A stretch of DNA of 64,000 bases from Aureispira sp963837355. GTDB taxonomy: Bacteria; Bacteroidota; Bacteroidia; Chitinophagales; Saprospiraceae. Location: positions 124,001 to 188,000 of the forward strand of contig CAWIMY010000002.1 in the NCBI GenBank assembly GCA_963837355.1, written 5' to 3'. Below, piece by piece: positions 1 through 8,863 of this stretch (position 1 is the stretch's first letter; every line of letters begins with the position of its first letter). The notes beneath the pieces were generated by a model. It ran no database searches. It worked only from the letters and a program-made list of their open reading frames with translations, and was not told the origin of the DNA. Both the position numbers and the translations under genes were made by a program.

Positions 1-281
1 GGTTCTTACTATAGAAATTTACAGGGAACCATCGAACATAGCCACTATCATTTAGGTCAGCTCGTTTTGGTCAAAAAGATCCTTCGCCAAGAAGCGAAGC
101 CGTCTCTTACAGTGACCAACTAACGAAGGAATTACACGGTAGAAATACAATACGCTTCTTCGCCTATACGGCTATTCTAAAAATTCTTACTATCTTGCGG
201 CGCTTTTATAATTAAGGTATGGGGGTTGTTTCAACCACTTTACTATCCTAACAATTGACCATCGCCGTTTACCGTTACAAC
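1..281. other. Leading stretch with no gene seen
   Basis: No convincing coding frame or RNA gene is visible before dut. The stretch contains short complementary words (ccttcg near 81 with cgaagg near 124, and aagaagcg near 89 with cgcttctt near 153) that could fold, but there is no T-run and no recognised riboswitch. It presumably holds the dut promoter, though no clean TAnnTTTG box is present. Confidence 0.4.
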
Positions 282-716
282 ATGAAGGTAAAGATCATTA
301 ACCATTCTGACAACGCGCTGCCGCACTATGCTACCACTGGGAGTGCAGGCATGGACTTGCGAGCTCACCTCGACCAAGCGGTCGTATTGCAACCCTTGGA
401 GCGTCGTGTTATTCCTACAGGGCTTTCTATTGAATTGCCACAAGGCTATGAGGCGCAAGTACGTCCTAGAAGTGGGCTAGCCCTCAAAAAAGGCCTATCT
501 ATTCCCAATGCTCCTGGTACGATTGATAGTGACTATCGCGGCGAAATTGGCGTCATTATTATCAATTTATCCAATGTTCCCGTTACCATTGAACCTGCCG
601 AACGCATCGCTCAACTGGTCGTTGCCAAACACGAAATAGTGGAATGGGAACCCGTTAGCGAGCTCGCCGACTCTACTCGTGGTACGGGTGGCTATGGCAG
701 CACAGGCAAAGCCTAA
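282..716 (+). CDS. dut: dUTP diphosphatase (dUTPase)
   Basis: Hydrolyses dUTP to dUMP and pyrophosphate in the cytoplasm, keeping uracil out of DNA and supplying dUMP for thymidylate synthesis. All five motifs of the trimeric dUTPase family are visible in order: SAGMDLRA, PRSGLA, GTIDSDYRGEIGV with the catalytic Asp, RIAQLVV, and the C-terminal glycine-rich arm RGTGGYGSTG. At 144 residues from the ATG at 282 it has the normal family length. A TTG at 255 would add nine unconserved residues, so the ATG is preferred. It heads a block also found in other Bacteroidota (dut, nucleotidyltransferase, TPR protein, DUF4292). Confidence 0.95.
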   Translation: MKVKIINHSDNALPHYATTGSAGMDLRAHLDQAVVLQPLERRVIPTGLSIELPQGYEAQVRPRSGLALKKGLSIPNAPGTIDSDYRGEIGVIIINLSNVPVTIEPAERIAQLVVAKHEIVEWEPVSELADSTRGTGGYGSTGKA

Positions 717-905
717 TTTTTTATAGAACCACTCCCCACAAAAAAGAATAGCAGCCCCAATAAACAGGCTGTACTCGTTGTTTCTATCTAAGCTTAGAAC
801 AACCCTTTTTTTAAAATAGATGGCTACTTAAATCAAGAACCACTGCCTTATTGTCTTGTGCAAAACGGCTAAAGTTGCCCATTTCACTAATTGTCAACAC
901 TACTT

Positions 906-1910
906 ATGAAGATTATTATACCTATGGCTGGTCGGGGTACGCGCTTGCGCCCCCATACACTCACTGTTCCTAAACCCTTGGTTGAAATTGCTGGAAAATC
1001 CATCGTCCGACGCTTGGTGGAGGACTTGGCAGCAACCTATGGGGATTCTATTGAAGAAATTGCCTTTATCACGGGGGATTTTGGAGCGGAAGTAGAAGCG
1101 GAGTTAATTACGCTAGCAGAAAGCTTAGGCGCCAAGGGATTTATACACCACCAACAGGAAAAATTGGGTACCGCACACGCCATTATGTGCGCCAAAGAGC
1201 ATCTAAATGGACAGGTGATTGTGGCTTTTGCCGATACCTTATTCAAATCTGATTTTGTACTGGATACGGAAGAGGATGGTGTTTTGTGGGTACAACAAAT
1301 TGAAGATCCTTCCGCTTATGGCGTAGTAACCTTGGATGACGAAGGATATGCAACAGGTTTTGTCGAAAAGCCTTCTACCTTTGTTTCTGATTTGGCCATT
1401 ATTGGTATTTACTACTTCAAACAAGCGGAGCAATTACGAGATGAGTTGCAGTATTTGCTCGATCATGATTTGCGCTACAAAGGCGAATACCAAATTACCG
1501 ATGCGCTGGAAAACATGCGCAAAAAAGGGGTTAAATTTCGTACACAGGCCATTCAAGAATGGTTGGATTGTGGCAACAAGAATGCTGTGGTTTATGCCAC
1601 AGAACGCGTACTCGAAATCAAAAGCGATGCGGCAACAACCGCCTCTAATGTACGAACCGAGAATTCTACCATCATTCCCCCCTGTTTCATTGATACCAAT
1701 GTGGTTATCAAAAATTCTGTTATTGGCCCTTATGTGTCTATCGGTAGAAATACGGTGATTGAGAGTTCTATCATTTCTAAAAGCATCATTCAAGACCATG
1801 CAATTGTTAACAATGTAGTGACTCAAAACTCTATGTTGGGTTCTCATACCGAATACATTGCCAAAAAATCCGAATTAAGTTTAAGTGATTTCTCTAAATT
1901 TAGACAGTAA
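906..1910 (+). CDS. Sugar-phosphate nucleotidyltransferase
   Basis: A 334-residue NDP-sugar pyrophosphorylase-type enzyme that joins a nucleotide to a sugar 1-phosphate for envelope polysaccharide precursors. The N-terminus has the nucleotide-binding signature G9-R-G-T-R-L-R-P16 followed by VPKPLVEIAGK, and the middle has an FVEKP motif typical of the catalytic domain. The last 80 or so residues are Ile/Val-rich with short repeats, as in a left-handed beta-helix. The sugar and nucleotide cannot be fixed from sequence; glucose-1-phosphate thymidylyl- or uridylyltransferase are the likely choices. The ATG at 906 is preferred over a TTG at 891. It lies 189 bases after dut on the same strand. Confidence 0.85.
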   Translation: MKIIIPMAGRGTRLRPHTLTVPKPLVEIAGKSIVRRLVEDLAATYGDSIEEIAFITGDFGAEVEAELITLAESLGAKGFIHHQQEKLGTAHAIMCAKEHLNGQVIVAFADTLFKSDFVLDTEEDGVLWVQQIEDPSAYGVVTLDDEGYATGFVEKPSTFVSDLAIIGIYYFKQAEQLRDELQYLLDHDLRYKGEYQITDALENMRKKGVKFRTQAIQEWLDCGNKNAVVYATERVLEIKSDAATTASNVRTENSTIIPPCFIDTNVVIKNSVIGPYVSIGRNTVIESSIISKSIIQDHAIVNNVVTQNSMLGSHTEYIAKKSELSLSDFSKFRQ

Positions 1911-2133
1911 AAGCTTCTTTTGGTGAACAGAATCCAGTGCTGAAGTCTTCTTATATAGAGAGACAATAACAGGAGATTAACGAATAGGAACTTCTTTTGG
2001 ATAAGAATTTGTACCTTATAAAGATCCACTTCTGTGGTAAGGACTCTGTTTAAAGCACTTTATTTTCCATCGCTGTTGCTAAGGTTAATTTGGCTAGGGG
2101 AGTTGGTAATTGTTTTTATAAATTGAACGGTAT

Positions 2134-3861
2134 ATGTACACAAGGCTCCCTAATATATGGGTGGTGTTGCTCTGTTGCTATGGGATGACAATGGCTTTTT
2201 CGGCTCAGGCTCAACCCACTAAGCGACCTAAGGAAAGCACCATTTTACTAGAAAAATTATTCATCGAAGCGAATCGCGAGAAACTACTGGGCAACGTAGA
2301 AGAGGCGATCCAGCGCTACTGGGAAGTCCTGCAAAAGGACAATACCAATGCGGCCTCCAACTTTGAATTGGCTCGCCTCTATCAAAAACAGGAAGATTGG
2401 AGCAAAGCTGCTTTGCGAGCAGAACGGGCAGCAGAACTAGAGCCTAAAAACCTTTCTTACAATCAGTTATATGCCAAATTATTAGAACGCGAAGGCAATT
2501 ATAAGAAGGCCGCTGACCTCTACGCTAACCTAAGCGACGAATATCCGTCTAATGAAGACTTATACAACGAATGGGCCTATTACCTAACCAAATCGGGAAA
2601 AGCAGATCAAGCCATTAAGGTGTATAATGTGCTGGAAAAACGCACAGGCGTTAAAGAAGGTATTTCGATGCGCAAGTATACCTTGTACATGAAAATGGGC
2701 AAGAATAAAAAGGCCAGCCAAGAAATTGAATTGTTGATTGCGGCCTATCCCAAAGAGCCTGAATACATTATTCGCTTGGCCAATTTCTACACGTCTACAG
2801 GCGAGCTGGAGCGCTCCAAAGCCTTGTACCAACAAGCGTTGGCATTGGATCCCAACAACCCCACTGCCAATATGGCCATGGTAGAATTTTTCTTGCAAGG
2901 TGGCGACACGACCCGCTACCTCAACGCCTTACTCAATACCTTTGACAATCCCAATCAGGAGTTATTGACCAAGATCGAGACCATGAAGCGCTTGGTTCGA
3001 GGCTTGGAAGAGAAAAACATCAGCAAGCAGCACGTGCCTGCGATTACGATGTTGAGTGAAAAACTAGTTAAAGTGCATCCCAATAGTAGCGCTGCCAATG
3101 CGTTGCGTGGAGATCTTTTGTATAGAAATCAAGCATACCAAAAAGCAGCCAATGCCTATGAACCTGCATTGCGCTTCACCATCAACGACTTGCACATTTG
3201 GCAACGTCTTTTGGAGAGTTTGCACCGCAGTAACCAAGACGAGAAACTGCAAAAATACGCCCAGCAATTCATGGATGTGTATCCTAGTCAGGCCGTCAGT
3301 TATTACTATAGTGGCATTGCTTATTATCAAAAAAAGGATTACCCCAAGGCGATCAAAGACTTGAAAGAGGCAATGCTCATTGATGCCACTAACATGAATT
3401 TGCAAGGCAATGCCCTTCGCTATTTGGCGAAGACCTACGAAGCCCAAAACGATATTCCAGCAGCAGAAAAAGCTTTCAACGAGGCGATTTTGATGGATCC
3501 TCAAGACTTGGAAATTATCCACGATTATGCCTACAGCTTAATCCGCCGTCAAACTGAATTGCCCAAAGCGGCTACTTTATTGGAGGGCATCCTCGATAAG
3601 GCTCCTAATAATACGCGTTATACCACTACTCAAAGTTGGTTGTATTACAAACAAGGCGATTACAACAAAGCCAAACAAGTCATGGACAACGTCCTCGATC
3701 AAATAGAAGAACAGCCAGAAGCATTAGAACGCTACGGGGATATTTTATTCCAATCGGGCAACAAAAATACCGCTGTTCAATATTGGCAAAAAGCATTGAA
3801 CCAAGGATCTAACAATAGTCAACTTCCTCAAAAAATTGCGACCCGTAAATTGTATGAATAG
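2134..3861 (+). CDS. Secreted tetratricopeptide-repeat protein
   Basis: A 575-residue protein with an N-terminal signal peptide (hydrophobic residues about 8-24, cleavage near AQAQ) followed almost entirely by TPR units of about 34 residues. Recurrent signs are patterns such as A-x-Y and spacing like NPTANMAMV and YPKAIKDLKEAMLID. TPR arrays are protein-binding scaffolds, so a periplasmic or outer-membrane assembly role is likely. The last codons overlap the start of the DUF4292 lipoprotein gene by 8 bases, which implies translational coupling and joint function. No enzymatic domain is seen. Confidence 0.85.
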   Translation: MYTRLPNIWVVLLCCYGMTMAFSAQAQPTKRPKESTILLEKLFIEANREKLLGNVEEAIQRYWEVLQKDNTNAASNFELARLYQKQEDWSKAALRAERAAELEPKNLSYNQLYAKLLEREGNYKKAADLYANLSDEYPSNEDLYNEWAYYLTKSGKADQAIKVYNVLEKRTGVKEGISMRKYTLYMKMGKNKKASQEIELLIAAYPKEPEYIIRLANFYTSTGELERSKALYQQALALDPNNPTANMAMVEFFLQGGDTTRYLNALLNTFDNPNQELLTKIETMKRLVRGLEEKNISKQHVPAITMLSEKLVKVHPNSSAANALRGDLLYRNQAYQKAANAYEPALRFTINDLHIWQRLLESLHRSNQDEKLQKYAQQFMDVYPSQAVSYYYSGIAYYQKKDYPKAIKDLKEAMLIDATNMNLQGNALRYLAKTYEAQNDIPAAEKAFNEAILMDPQDLEIIHDYAYSLIRRQTELPKAATLLEGILDKAPNNTRYTTTQSWLYYKQGDYNKAKQVMDNVLDQIEEQPEALERYGDILFQSGNKNTAVQYWQKALNQGSNNSQLPQKIATRKLYE

Positions 3862-4615
3862 GTTCTCTCTCTATGCTCTGGCTCTGCTAGCTTGCCTAGT
3901 GGTAGCCTGTAAAACACCCGTTGTACCCAACAGTACAAACAGCCCTTCTAAGCGCTCGGCTAAGTTCTTGTTGCGCCAATTAGACAAGCAACGCTTAAAC
4001 TACGAATGGTTTGGCTGTCGCGCCAAAATTAAAATTGATAGCGAAGAACGAGACGCTGTTTTTTCAGCGGCGCTGCGTATGCAAAAGGATAGTCTTATTT
4101 GGGTACGCATCCAAAAAATGAGTGTAGAAGGCGTTCGTATTCGCATTACTCCTAGCACCATCGAAGTGCTCAATCGCCAAGAGGCACAATACCTCAAACG
4201 CCCTTTTTCTTTTATCAAGGAAGAATATGGTTTGGACATCAGCTTTGCGCAATTACAAGAAGTGTTGCTCGGCAATCCTATTTTATACCAAGATAGAACC
4301 CTCTTGAGCAGCGTCAGCGAAAAGCGGCTCTCTCTTCAAACGCCTCCCAACCAGCAACAAGTACTCAAGCTATTTCTGCGCGCTAGTGATTTTCTATTAG
4401 AAGAATTGCGCGGCTCCATAGAAGGCAGCAGCCTATCCATCACTTACAGTGATTATGAAACAGTTGGCCAACAAAAAATCGCCAGCAAAAAGGTCGTTCA
4501 TATTGACAGCAAAGACGTTGGGGTAGTCGATATTGATTTGAATTTTTCAGGTATTGTCTTAGATCAGGTTCAGAAAGTGAGTTTTACGGTTCCTTCTTCT
4601 TACGAAGCCTTGTAG
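3854..4615 (+). CDS. DUF4292-type lipoprotein
   Basis: A 253-residue predicted outer-membrane lipoprotein. The signal sequence ends in a lipobox (LVVAC, Cys about residue 19). The body is beta-rich, in the style of LolA/LolB-like half-barrels, which fits the DUF4292 family known from Bacteroidota. I assign the family from its features and its position after a TPR gene, not from a search. The ATG at 3854 lies inside the stop region of the TPR gene, so the two are co-translated; an upstream TTG at 3836 is less likely. The molecular function is unknown. LolB-like lipid or lipoprotein handling is a reasonable inference. Confidence 0.75.
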   Translation: MNRFSLYALALLACLVVACKTPVVPNSTNSPSKRSAKFLLRQLDKQRLNYEWFGCRAKIKIDSEERDAVFSAALRMQKDSLIWVRIQKMSVEGVRIRITPSTIEVLNRQEAQYLKRPFSFIKEEYGLDISFAQLQEVLLGNPILYQDRTLLSSVSEKRLSLQTPPNQQQVLKLFLRASDFLLEELRGSIEGSSLSITYSDYETVGQQKIASKKVVHIDSKDVGVVDIDLNFSGIVLDQVQKVSFTVPSSYEAL

Positions 4616-4654
4616 GTAGCCGTTTTTTATTCTTGCCTTATCTTGCAAAGCTAC

Positions 4655-4763
4655 TTATTGCCAGTTCTCCAATGCCTTCATCAAATCAGGTACTTGCAGA
4701 ACGAGCCCCAATTCACTTTTTATTTGTTGGTTGTTGATAATTTTGTAGGCAACGGCCCCTTTT
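4655..4763 (-). pseudogene. Out-of-frame C-terminal tail of the SDR-like gene
   Basis: Reading on in the -1 frame from the C4-T4 run at 4756-4763 (AAAAGGGG on the coding strand) gives AVAYKIINNQQIKSELG, a usual C-terminal motif of NAD-dependent epimerase-like proteins, and ends at a TAA at 4655. With one extra G restored the protein would be about 277 residues. The run A-AAG-GGG would also allow tandem -1 slippage, so programmed frameshifting cannot be excluded. A sequencing or assembly error or a true mutation is simpler. Confidence 0.7.
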
Positions 4764-5487
4764 GCTCTACTAAGGGCGAGGGCAAGCCAAGTGATGCCGC
4801 CGCTGTAGGATAAAAGTCCATTTTAAGGGGATGCGTGTCGGCACAGAGGTGTACGACCTTGCCCCAATAGTTTTGGGCAATAACTTGATAAATGGCCTCC
4901 AAACAGTCTAGCCGATGGACCAAATTAACAGGTGTATCGGCTTGTTTGATAAGCCCCGAGCGCTGAAAAAAGCGGCCTGGATGGCGGTCGCCGCCAATCA
5001 AGCCTGCCAAACGCAAAACGGTGGTGGCAAAACCTGCCGTTTGCTGAAAAGCTTGCTCACTTTTATACAATAAATGCTCCGTATCCACTGCCCCATCGCC
5101 CTCCCGCACTTCTTTGTTCTCACTGATATAAACCGAGATAGAACTAACAAACAAGACTTGTTTTATCGGAGCGGCTGCGATCAACGGCAGCAAGGCAGAA
5201 AACTGCTCTGACTCGGAGCGGTTGGGTGGAATGTTGACCACCAATACCTCCGCTTGCGAGAACGCTTGCCAATTCCCCACTACCCGCGCTTCTTGTACCT
5301 CCATTTGAAAAACACGTGGGTGCTTTTCTTTCAAGGTTTCATAGCGCTCCTGAGAAGCGGTAGACACTTGAGTAGCGTAGCCTTTTTGCTCCAAGTAAGT
5401 CGCCAACGGGGCACCGAGCCAGCCCCCTCCTAAAATACTAATACGGGGCAGGCGGTCGGGACTTCCCAATAAGGATGGATTGCTCAT
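4720..5487 (-). CDS. NAD(P)-binding SDR/YeeZ-like protein, frameshifted at 3' end
   Basis: A 255-residue extended short-chain dehydrogenase-like protein. The N-terminus has a dinucleotide-binding motif, ILGGGWLGAPLA, and the middle reads VLFVSSISVY with a following YKSEQ, matching the Ser and Tyr-x-x-x-(Lys) region of NAD-dependent epimerases. The overall pattern resembles YeeZ-type COG0451 proteins. The start MSNPSLLG at 5487 is chosen because upstream sequence in this frame overlaps the neighbouring gene. The frame ends early at 4720. A typical family C-terminus continues in the adjacent frame down to 4655, so the gene appears to have lost one base. The substrate is unknown. Confidence 0.75.
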   Translation of the reverse strand: MSNPSLLGSPDRLPRISILGGGWLGAPLATYLEQKGYATQVSTASQERYETLKEKHPRVFQMEVQEARVVGNWQAFSQAEVLVVNIPPNRSESEQFSALLPLIAAAPIKQVLFVSSISVYISENKEVREGDGAVDTEHLLYKSEQAFQQTAGFATTVLRLAGLIGGDRHPGRFFQRSGLIKQADTPVNLVHRLDCLEAIYQVIAQNYWGKVVHLCADTHPLKMDFYPTAAASLGLPSPLVEQKGPLPTKLSTTNK

Positions 5488-5533
5488 TAGCAGGGGGTGG
5501 TCTTTCAATGCAATTGAAAGTAAGTGAAAAAAA

Positions 5534-6238
5534 TTAAGATTTCTTAGCCGCTGCTTTAGCCGCTTTTTCTTCTTTTTTAGCTTCGTAATCCAAGGCGCGT
5601 CCCAAGAAAACAGCGAGTTTTTTGTCCAACTGGATAACTGATTTGGCCGCTCGGGGCGAATTGACATCATTGACCCACGATTCGCGAATGGGCACATAAT
5701 AGGGAAACGGTTCGTCCAGCTTTTCCTCCAAGCGTTGCAAGCGCAGCACATCGTATGGAAAATCAGATCCGCGCTCTTTAAAACTGGCAATAAAAATATG
5801 GGTTTCCCCCAATTCAATCCCCTCGTCAACAGCACCCTGCTCTCCTACAAAAATCCCCTTTCGGATACCATCCATCAAGGCTTTGCTACTCGTATCGTAC
5901 ACGACATAAACAGGGCAAAACTCAAAAGCTTTGGTGAAAGCTTGTCGGAGGCTTTCGTTGAAAGCATCGCGGCGCTTGATTGTCCCGTCGTAGATGGCTT
6001 GGTAGCGGCGGTGTTGCACAGGAGTTAATTCCTCACTTCGCAAGTTGCGCTCCATGATGCTCAACTTTCGGTGATAGGTTTTGAGGCGCAAGACAATGGC
6101 ACCGTCATTTTTGAGTTCTTGAATGGAGCGCGATGCAAAATCCTGCCGATCAGTTAAGAGGGGAATATCATCCCGTTGTGCCCAAAGTGCTGTTTGTAAG
6201 GTGCCTAACAACAGTAGACCTAGTATCTTATACCTCAT
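5534..6238 (-). CDS. Secreted protein of unknown function
   Basis: A 234-residue protein with a signal peptide (hydrophobic residues 3-19, cleavage near ALWAQ). The mature part is mixed alpha/beta with a central stretch, CPVYVVYDTSSKALMDG, and ends in a low-complexity Lys/Ala tail after about residue 215. No catalytic motif or named family is recognised. It is transcribed away from the moxR operon and lies 46 bases upstream of the SDR-like gene, so they may share a transcript. The basic tail might contact anionic surface polymers, but that is only a guess. Confidence 0.65.
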   Translation of the reverse strand: MRYKILGLLLLGTLQTALWAQRDDIPLLTDRQDFASRSIQELKNDGAIVLRLKTYHRKLSIMERNLRSEELTPVQHRRYQAIYDGTIKRRDAFNESLRQAFTKAFEFCPVYVVYDTSSKALMDGIRKGIFVGEQGAVDEGIELGETHIFIASFKERGSDFPYDVLRLQRLEEKLDEPFPYYVPIRESWVNDVNSPRAAKSVIQLDKKLAVFLGRALDYEAKKEEKAAKAAAKKS

Positions 6239-6576
6239 TATTTACGCTCTTTTGATGGTTAAATTTATGCAGTTGTCTAAGAAGAGACTTTCGTGGGAAC
6301 GCCGCAGGCCTCACGCAGTAAAAAGACCTTTCATTTAGTATGATTTGCCTTTTTTAAACAACTTCACTAACTAAAAAATTATCAAAAACTAATCCAAGTT
6401 TATTCCGTTAAGATAAGGAAAGTTTGCGCCCCTACCATCCTTGGCGTTTAGGGTTGTTGCACATTTTTTTTATCTTAGCTATTTATAAGTAATCGGTTGG
6501 TCTTTAGCGACCAATATTTCCATTTTTTTATTACTCTGGAAACCTCCTACAGGATTCCATTATTGTTCGAAGCATC
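6239..6576. other. Divergent intergenic region before moxR
   Basis: This 338-base AT-rich gap separates the minus-strand secreted protein from moxR and must carry both promoters. A TATCTTAG sequence at 6471-6478 resembles the -7 box, but no TTG lies at the usual 19-base distance. No gene, RNA or repeat is seen. Confidence 0.4.
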
Positions 6577-7572
6577 ATGCAAACCTCTGCTGACATTCAA
6601 GCTCTACAAGAGCAAATTGCGTTAGAAAGTCAAACCATAGAGCGCCTATTGGCCGAAACCAATAAGGTTATTATTGGACAACAATATATGTTGGAGCGAT
6701 TGATGATTGGCCTGTTGGCAAAAGGGCACATCCTATTAGAGGGGTTGCCTGGACTGGCCAAGACATTAGCCATCAACACCTTATCAAAAGCCATTCAAGC
6801 AGATTTTCAGCGCATTCAATTTACGCCTGATTTATTGCCTGCGGATATTGTGGGTACCATGATCTACAACCAAGCAGCCAACGATTTCACGGTGCGAAAA
6901 GGGCCTATTTTTGCCAATTTTATTTTGGCCGATGAGATTAACCGCGCCCCTGCCAAAGTACAATCCGCACTGTTGGAGGCCATGCAAGAGCGCCAAGTAA
7001 CGATTGGGCAAACGACCTATGCATTGCAAGAGCCCTTCTTGGTTTTGGCAACCCAAAACCCCATTGAGCAAGAAGGCACTTATCCCCTTCCAGAGGCACA
7101 AACGGATCGTTTTATGCTCAAAGCATCCATCACTTATCCCAACAAGGAGGATGAATTGGCGATTATGCGCATGAACATGGCAGAAAATTATGCCGCCGTC
7201 CGACCTGTCGCGACCATAGCTGATATTCTACAAGCGCGGGAAACGGTTCGTCAAGTACACATGGCCGAGAGCATTGAGCAATATATTTTAGACATTGTTT
7301 TTGCCACCAGAGAACCTGCCGCACATGGGCTGCCCAATCTTGCCCCGCTGTTGTCTTTTGGTGGTTCGCCTAGAGCGAGCATTAACATGGCACTAGCCGC
7401 CAAGGCACACGCCTATTTGCACAAACGTGCTTTTGTGATTCCTGAGGACATTCGCGCCATTGCAGAGGATGTCTTGCGCCATCGTATTGGCCTGACCTAT
7501 GAAGCGCAAGCTGAAAATATTTCTACCGAAAACATCATTGAGAAAATTTTGAATACGGTTGTTATTCCCTAA
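6577..7572 (+). CDS. MoxR-family AAA+ ATPase
   Basis: A 331-residue AAA+ chaperone-like ATPase. The Walker A motif GLPGLAKT sits at residues 56-63 and the Walker B region FILADEINRA at about 115-124; the sensor region ATQNPIEQEGTYPLPEAQTD is typical of MoxR. These ATPases work with von Willebrand factor A (VWA) proteins to mature or remodel partners, and in Bacteroidota they head the Bat (aerotolerance) operon. Its partners, a DUF58 protein and two VWA membrane proteins, are downstream at 12.4-16.3 kb but separated by 4.4 kb of accessory genes. Length and motifs are normal. Confidence 0.93.
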   Translation: MQTSADIQALQEQIALESQTIERLLAETNKVIIGQQYMLERLMIGLLAKGHILLEGLPGLAKTLAINTLSKAIQADFQRIQFTPDLLPADIVGTMIYNQAANDFTVRKGPIFANFILADEINRAPAKVQSALLEAMQERQVTIGQTTYALQEPFLVLATQNPIEQEGTYPLPEAQTDRFMLKASITYPNKEDELAIMRMNMAENYAAVRPVATIADILQARETVRQVHMAESIEQYILDIVFATREPAAHGLPNLAPLLSFGGSPRASINMALAAKAHAYLHKRAFVIPEDIRAIAEDVLRHRIGLTYEAQAENISTENIIEKILNTVVIP

Positions 7573-7581
7573 CTCCTTTTT

Positions 7582-8130
7582 ATGCGAGAATTATTTGTCC
7601 TGCGAAGTGGCGAAACGTTGCTGGTTCGAGAAGCTACCGCACAAGATGCCTTAGAGTTGAACGCCTTGGTGCGCCATATTTATGGCACGGCGGATACGGT
7701 ATTGACCTCCTTGGCGGAATTCAGTAAAATGGATTCTCTCAACAGCCAGTTGCAGCGCATCCAACACTACCACTTAACAACAGGCTACCTCTTGTTGGTT
7801 GCCGAAATAGACGGACAAATTGTAGGTACCTTAGATTTTAGTAACGGGCACCGCCAGCGCATTGAGCATACGGGCGAATTTGGAATGGGCGTCGCTCCCA
7901 CGCATCAAAACCAAGGCATTGGCCGCCGTTTGATTACCGTCTTAATAAAATGGGCCACAGCACACCCGATGATTGAAAAATTAAAACTCACGGCTTTCGC
8001 CAATAACTACAATGGGCTGCATTTGTACCGCGACTTAGGCTTTGTAGAAGAAGGCCGTGGTATCGAAGAAATAAAACTGGACGACGCGACTTATTTAGAT
8101 GTCATCAACATGTATAAAACCGTAAAATAA
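7582..8130 (+). CDS. GNAT-family N-acetyltransferase
   Basis: A 182-residue acetyltransferase of the Gcn5-related fold, which transfers an acetyl group from acetyl-CoA to an amine. The acetyl-CoA binding motif A is visible as MGVAPTHQNQGIGRRLI (Q/R-x-x-G-x-G/A type), followed by a C-terminal LYRDLGFVEEGR, as in ribosomal-protein or small-molecule acetyltransferases. It starts only 9 bases after moxR and its stop overlaps the next start by one base (TAATG), so it belongs to the same transcript. The substrate is unknown. Confidence 0.88.
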   Translation: MRELFVLRSGETLLVREATAQDALELNALVRHIYGTADTVLTSLAEFSKMDSLNSQLQRIQHYHLTTGYLLLVAEIDGQIVGTLDFSNGHRQRIEHTGEFGMGVAPTHQNQGIGRRLITVLIKWATAHPMIEKLKLTAFANNYNGLHLYRDLGFVEEGRGIEEIKLDDATYLDVINMYKTVK

Positions 8131-8807
8131 TGACTTCCGACCCCTTAGAACAGGCTGTATCTGCCGAAATGGATAAGTTGCAGCAATTGAGTAGCCCTAA
8201 ACAATTGCTAAAGAAGGCCTTTTCTTCTATTTTATTGGTAATAACGATTGGAGCAGGTTTTCTAATCAACGGTATATTAGCCTTAATTTTTGCTTTCAGT
8301 CGCTTTGGGGACGTGGTGTGGTGGCAGTATTTGGGGGGCTTAATTTTGATGCTCGCGATTTTTCCTGCACTGTATATTTTCTTTGCGATTTCTTATGCCA
8401 AAAGTGTGGTGCTTTGGGAGGCGTATCGCGAATTGTTGCGCCCACTTATTGCTAAATTATTTGGCAAAAGCCTAGATTTCTACTTGGTAGAAAACCCAGA
8501 AAATGCCCCCCCTGTAGAAGAAAGCCGCATTGTAGAAGAGGTAGAACGCCGTCAAAAGCACCTCCTAGAAAAGCTGCCTGATTTTCTCCGCGCTTATGTT
8601 CAGTTGTTCTTCACAGGAAAAGATATTGTCAACATCGTACGCGCCCAGCGGCAATCGGGCGCAGAAAAAGAAGCCGTCAAGCGCAAATCCATGAACAGCT
8701 TCTTTGAGTCCTTGGATTTGCAAGTCTCCGAGCTGGCGGAGCCGTCGTTGTTGCCTTTTGGGATAGTAGCCTTGGTGAATGTGGCGGTAGTTTATTTTTT
8801 ATTTTAG
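8130..8807 (+). CDS. Integral membrane protein of unknown function
   Basis: A 225-residue protein with two strong hydrophobic segments at about residues 32-54 and 66-92, an acidic and basic cytoplasmic middle (PPVEESRIVEEVERRQKH), and a final hydrophobic anchor at about 207-225. It overlaps the acetyltransferase by one base, so it is translationally coupled to it. No family is recognised. Its position inside the moxR operon suggests an envelope role, but nothing in the sequence proves this. Confidence 0.65.
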   Translation: MTSDPLEQAVSAEMDKLQQLSSPKQLLKKAFSSILLVITIGAGFLINGILALIFAFSRFGDVVWWQYLGGLILMLAIFPALYIFFAISYAKSVVLWEAYRELLRPLIAKLFGKSLDFYLVENPENAPPVEESRIVEEVERRQKHLLEKLPDFLRAYVQLFFTGKDIVNIVRAQRQSGAEKEAVKRKSMNSFFESLDLQVSELAEPSLLPFGIVALVNVAVVYFLF

Positions 8808-8863
8808 AGGAGTTGGATGGCGCTCTATGTTTATTTTGCTTTTTTATTTAATATCTAGTTATT

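Noticed and set aside
84..165. Riboswitch or structured leader upstream of dut
   Set aside because: Short complementary words exist, but they overlap and no known riboswitch core or expression platform is recognisable.
5735..6028. Plus-strand frame opposite the secreted protein at 5.5-6.2 kb
   Set aside because: The minus-strand gene has a signal peptide and a sensible start; the opposite frame has neither.
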